Notes under the pieces: model-generated
What the model saw: the letters and a program-made list of their open reading frames with translations, nothing else
Databases searched by the model: none
What the model was told of the DNA's origin: nothing
Made by a program: the position numbers and the translations under genes
NCBI GenBank assembly: GCA_963780655.1
Contig: CAWACP010000003.1
Location: 1 to 64,000, forward strand
Direction of reading: 5' to 3'
Length of the DNA stretch: 64,000 nucleotides
Source of the DNA: CAWACP01 sp963780655
GTDB taxonomy: Bacteria; Acidobacteriota; Terriglobia; Bryobacterales; Bryobacteraceae
Part shown: in pieces, positions 63,120-64,000 of the stretch
Numbering within the stretch: position 1 is the first letter of the stretch
How the letters are laid out: every line of letters starts with the position of its first letter

Positions 63120-64000
63120 ATGAGCACTGCGACGCTTCAGCAAGCGCAACGTCCTGCCCGACGCAAGCCCGGGATCGCCGCCGTCCTCCTCCGCCGTACC
63201 GGCATCGCGCTGCTGATCATCGCGCCGCTCGCGGCCGCTGCCTGGTACGGCGTTCGCGCCTACCATGCGCTGGCGACTACCACGACCTCGCCCATCCCCA
63301 CCACCACCGTCCGCCGTGGCGAGGTGACCTTCACCATCACCGCGAAAGGCGAACTGAAGGGCGGCAACTCGGAAATGCTCGCCGCGCCCATGATCCCGGG
63401 CGACATGCACATCACGTTCCTGCGCAAACCGGGCGAGGTGGTGAAGGAGGGCGATGAGGTGGTGAAGTTCGACACCACCGAGCAGGAGTACAACCTGAAG
63501 GAGGCCGAATCCGATCTGGCCGAGGCTGACCAGCACGTTTTGCAGGCGCAGGCCACTCTCGACGCGCAGGCCGAGGAAGACCGCTACGCGCTGCTCAAGG
63601 CGAAATCCGATCTGCGCCTGGCTGAGCTCGAACAGAAGAAGAACCCGGTATCGGCGGCCATCACCGCGAAGCAGAACGACATGGCCGTTGAGCAGGCGCG
63701 AGCGCACCTGAAGCAACTGGAGCAGAACCTGGCGAACCGTCAGGCCGCGAATCGGGCCGGCGTCGCCATGCAGCAGGCCGGGCGTGGCAAGGCCCAGGTG
63801 ATGGCGGACATGGCGCGCCGCAACATCGCCAGCATGACGCTCACCGCGCACCGCGCCGGCTACGTCGCCGTGAACCCGAACACCGCCGTCAATTTCTTTT
63901 TCTCCGGTATGGAATTCCAGCAGTTCCAGGTGGGCGATTCGGCGCGCCCCGGCATGGCCGTTGCCGAGATCCCCGATTTGAATAACTGGCAGGTGACCGG
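63120..64000 (+). CDS. HlyD-type efflux adaptor (partial, runs off the window)
   Basis: At least 293 residues, with no stop before the window end. One N-terminal membrane helix (GIALLIIAPLAAAAWYGV), then RRGEVTFTITAKGELKGG, lipoyl half FLRKPGEVVKEGDEVVKFDT, a coiled coil (about 115-240) and the second lipoyl half (MTLTAHRAGYVAV). It is the third adaptor in a row; an ABC permease or ATPase probably follows beyond the window. Confidence 0.87.
   Translation, partial: MSTATLQQAQRPARRKPGIAAVLLRRTGIALLIIAPLAAAAWYGVRAYHALATTTTSPIPTTTVRRGEVTFTITAKGELKGGNSEMLAAPMIPGDMHITFLRKPGEVVKEGDEVVKFDTTEQEYNLKEAESDLAEADQHVLQAQATLDAQAEEDRYALLKAKSDLRLAELEQKKNPVSAAITAKQNDMAVEQARAHLKQLEQNLANRQAANRAGVAMQQAGRGKAQVMADMARRNIASMTLTAHRAGYVAVNPNTAVNFFFSGMEFQQFQVGDSARPGMAVAEIPDLNNWQVT

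Overview
The window is high-GC bacterial DNA that most resembles an acidobacterium of the Solibacter/Bryobacter group. The clues are a secreted protein with the TIGR03437 (Solibacter-type) domain, an 'acidobacterial duplicated orphan permease' (ADOP) ABC permease, a TPR protein with the DNA-binding-like N-terminus common in that group, a PEP-CTERM protein, and outer-membrane genes (lnt, msbA, heptose genes, a porin). No rRNA or complete tRNA is present, so placement rests on protein families and is an inference.

Left arm (1-7.9 kb): a sigma-factor fragment, then two adjacent signalling genes (CheB-CheR-PAS and PAS-histidine kinase) carrying about fourteen single-base frameshifts. A cassette with an HNH endonuclease and a hicB/hicA remnant follows, bounded by two copies of a tRNA-Pro(TGG) 3' half. 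This looks like stacked genomic islands at a tRNA gene. From 7.9 to 21.8 kb the content is ordinary chromosome: heptose activation (hddC, hddA), a DinB-DGPF-ECF42 sigma cluster, an ABC-2 exporter, trxB, a PEP-CTERM protein, a sensor kinase, amino-acid enzymes and lnt. At 21.8-24.6 kb a small inverted-repeat (MITE-like) element abuts an IS91-type element that encodes a tyrosine recombinase and a HUH transposase.

Middle (24.7-46.3 kb): a TIGR03437 protein, an orphan Cas6-like RNase, an ADOP permease, a decayed partial copy of rpoD about 2 kb from the intact gene, an OmpA-like protein, a PemK/MazF toxin-antitoxin pair, rpoD and dnaG. A long minus-strand housekeeping run follows, in transcription order trm112-like, glycosyltransferase 9, msbA, yicC, gmk, rpoZ, coaBC, udg and tmk.

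Right arm (46.3-64 kb): a two-gene methyltransferase plus single-module NRPS (C-A-T-TE) locus next to an Rrf2 regulator; a sulfate import operon (porin, binding protein, cysT, cysW, cysA); a TPR protein; and three consecutive HlyD-type adaptor genes, the last running off the window.

The most unusual property is a dense population of short palindromic elements. Some are bipartite GCAGGCT-TTC-AGCCTGC hairpins between genes. Others are 84-105 bp GTGGGGC...GCCCCAC palindromes. In several places they lie inside or at the ends of reading frames without breaking them: twice in the NRPS, in the sulfate-binding lipoprotein signal peptide, in the uracil-DNA glycosylase, at the HlyD C-terminus, and as the source of stop codons for three genes. 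This resembles the in-frame palindromic elements of Rickettsia. A larger 209/227-bp element with perfect 17-bp terminal repeats has inserted twice at the same point of the hairpin repeat.
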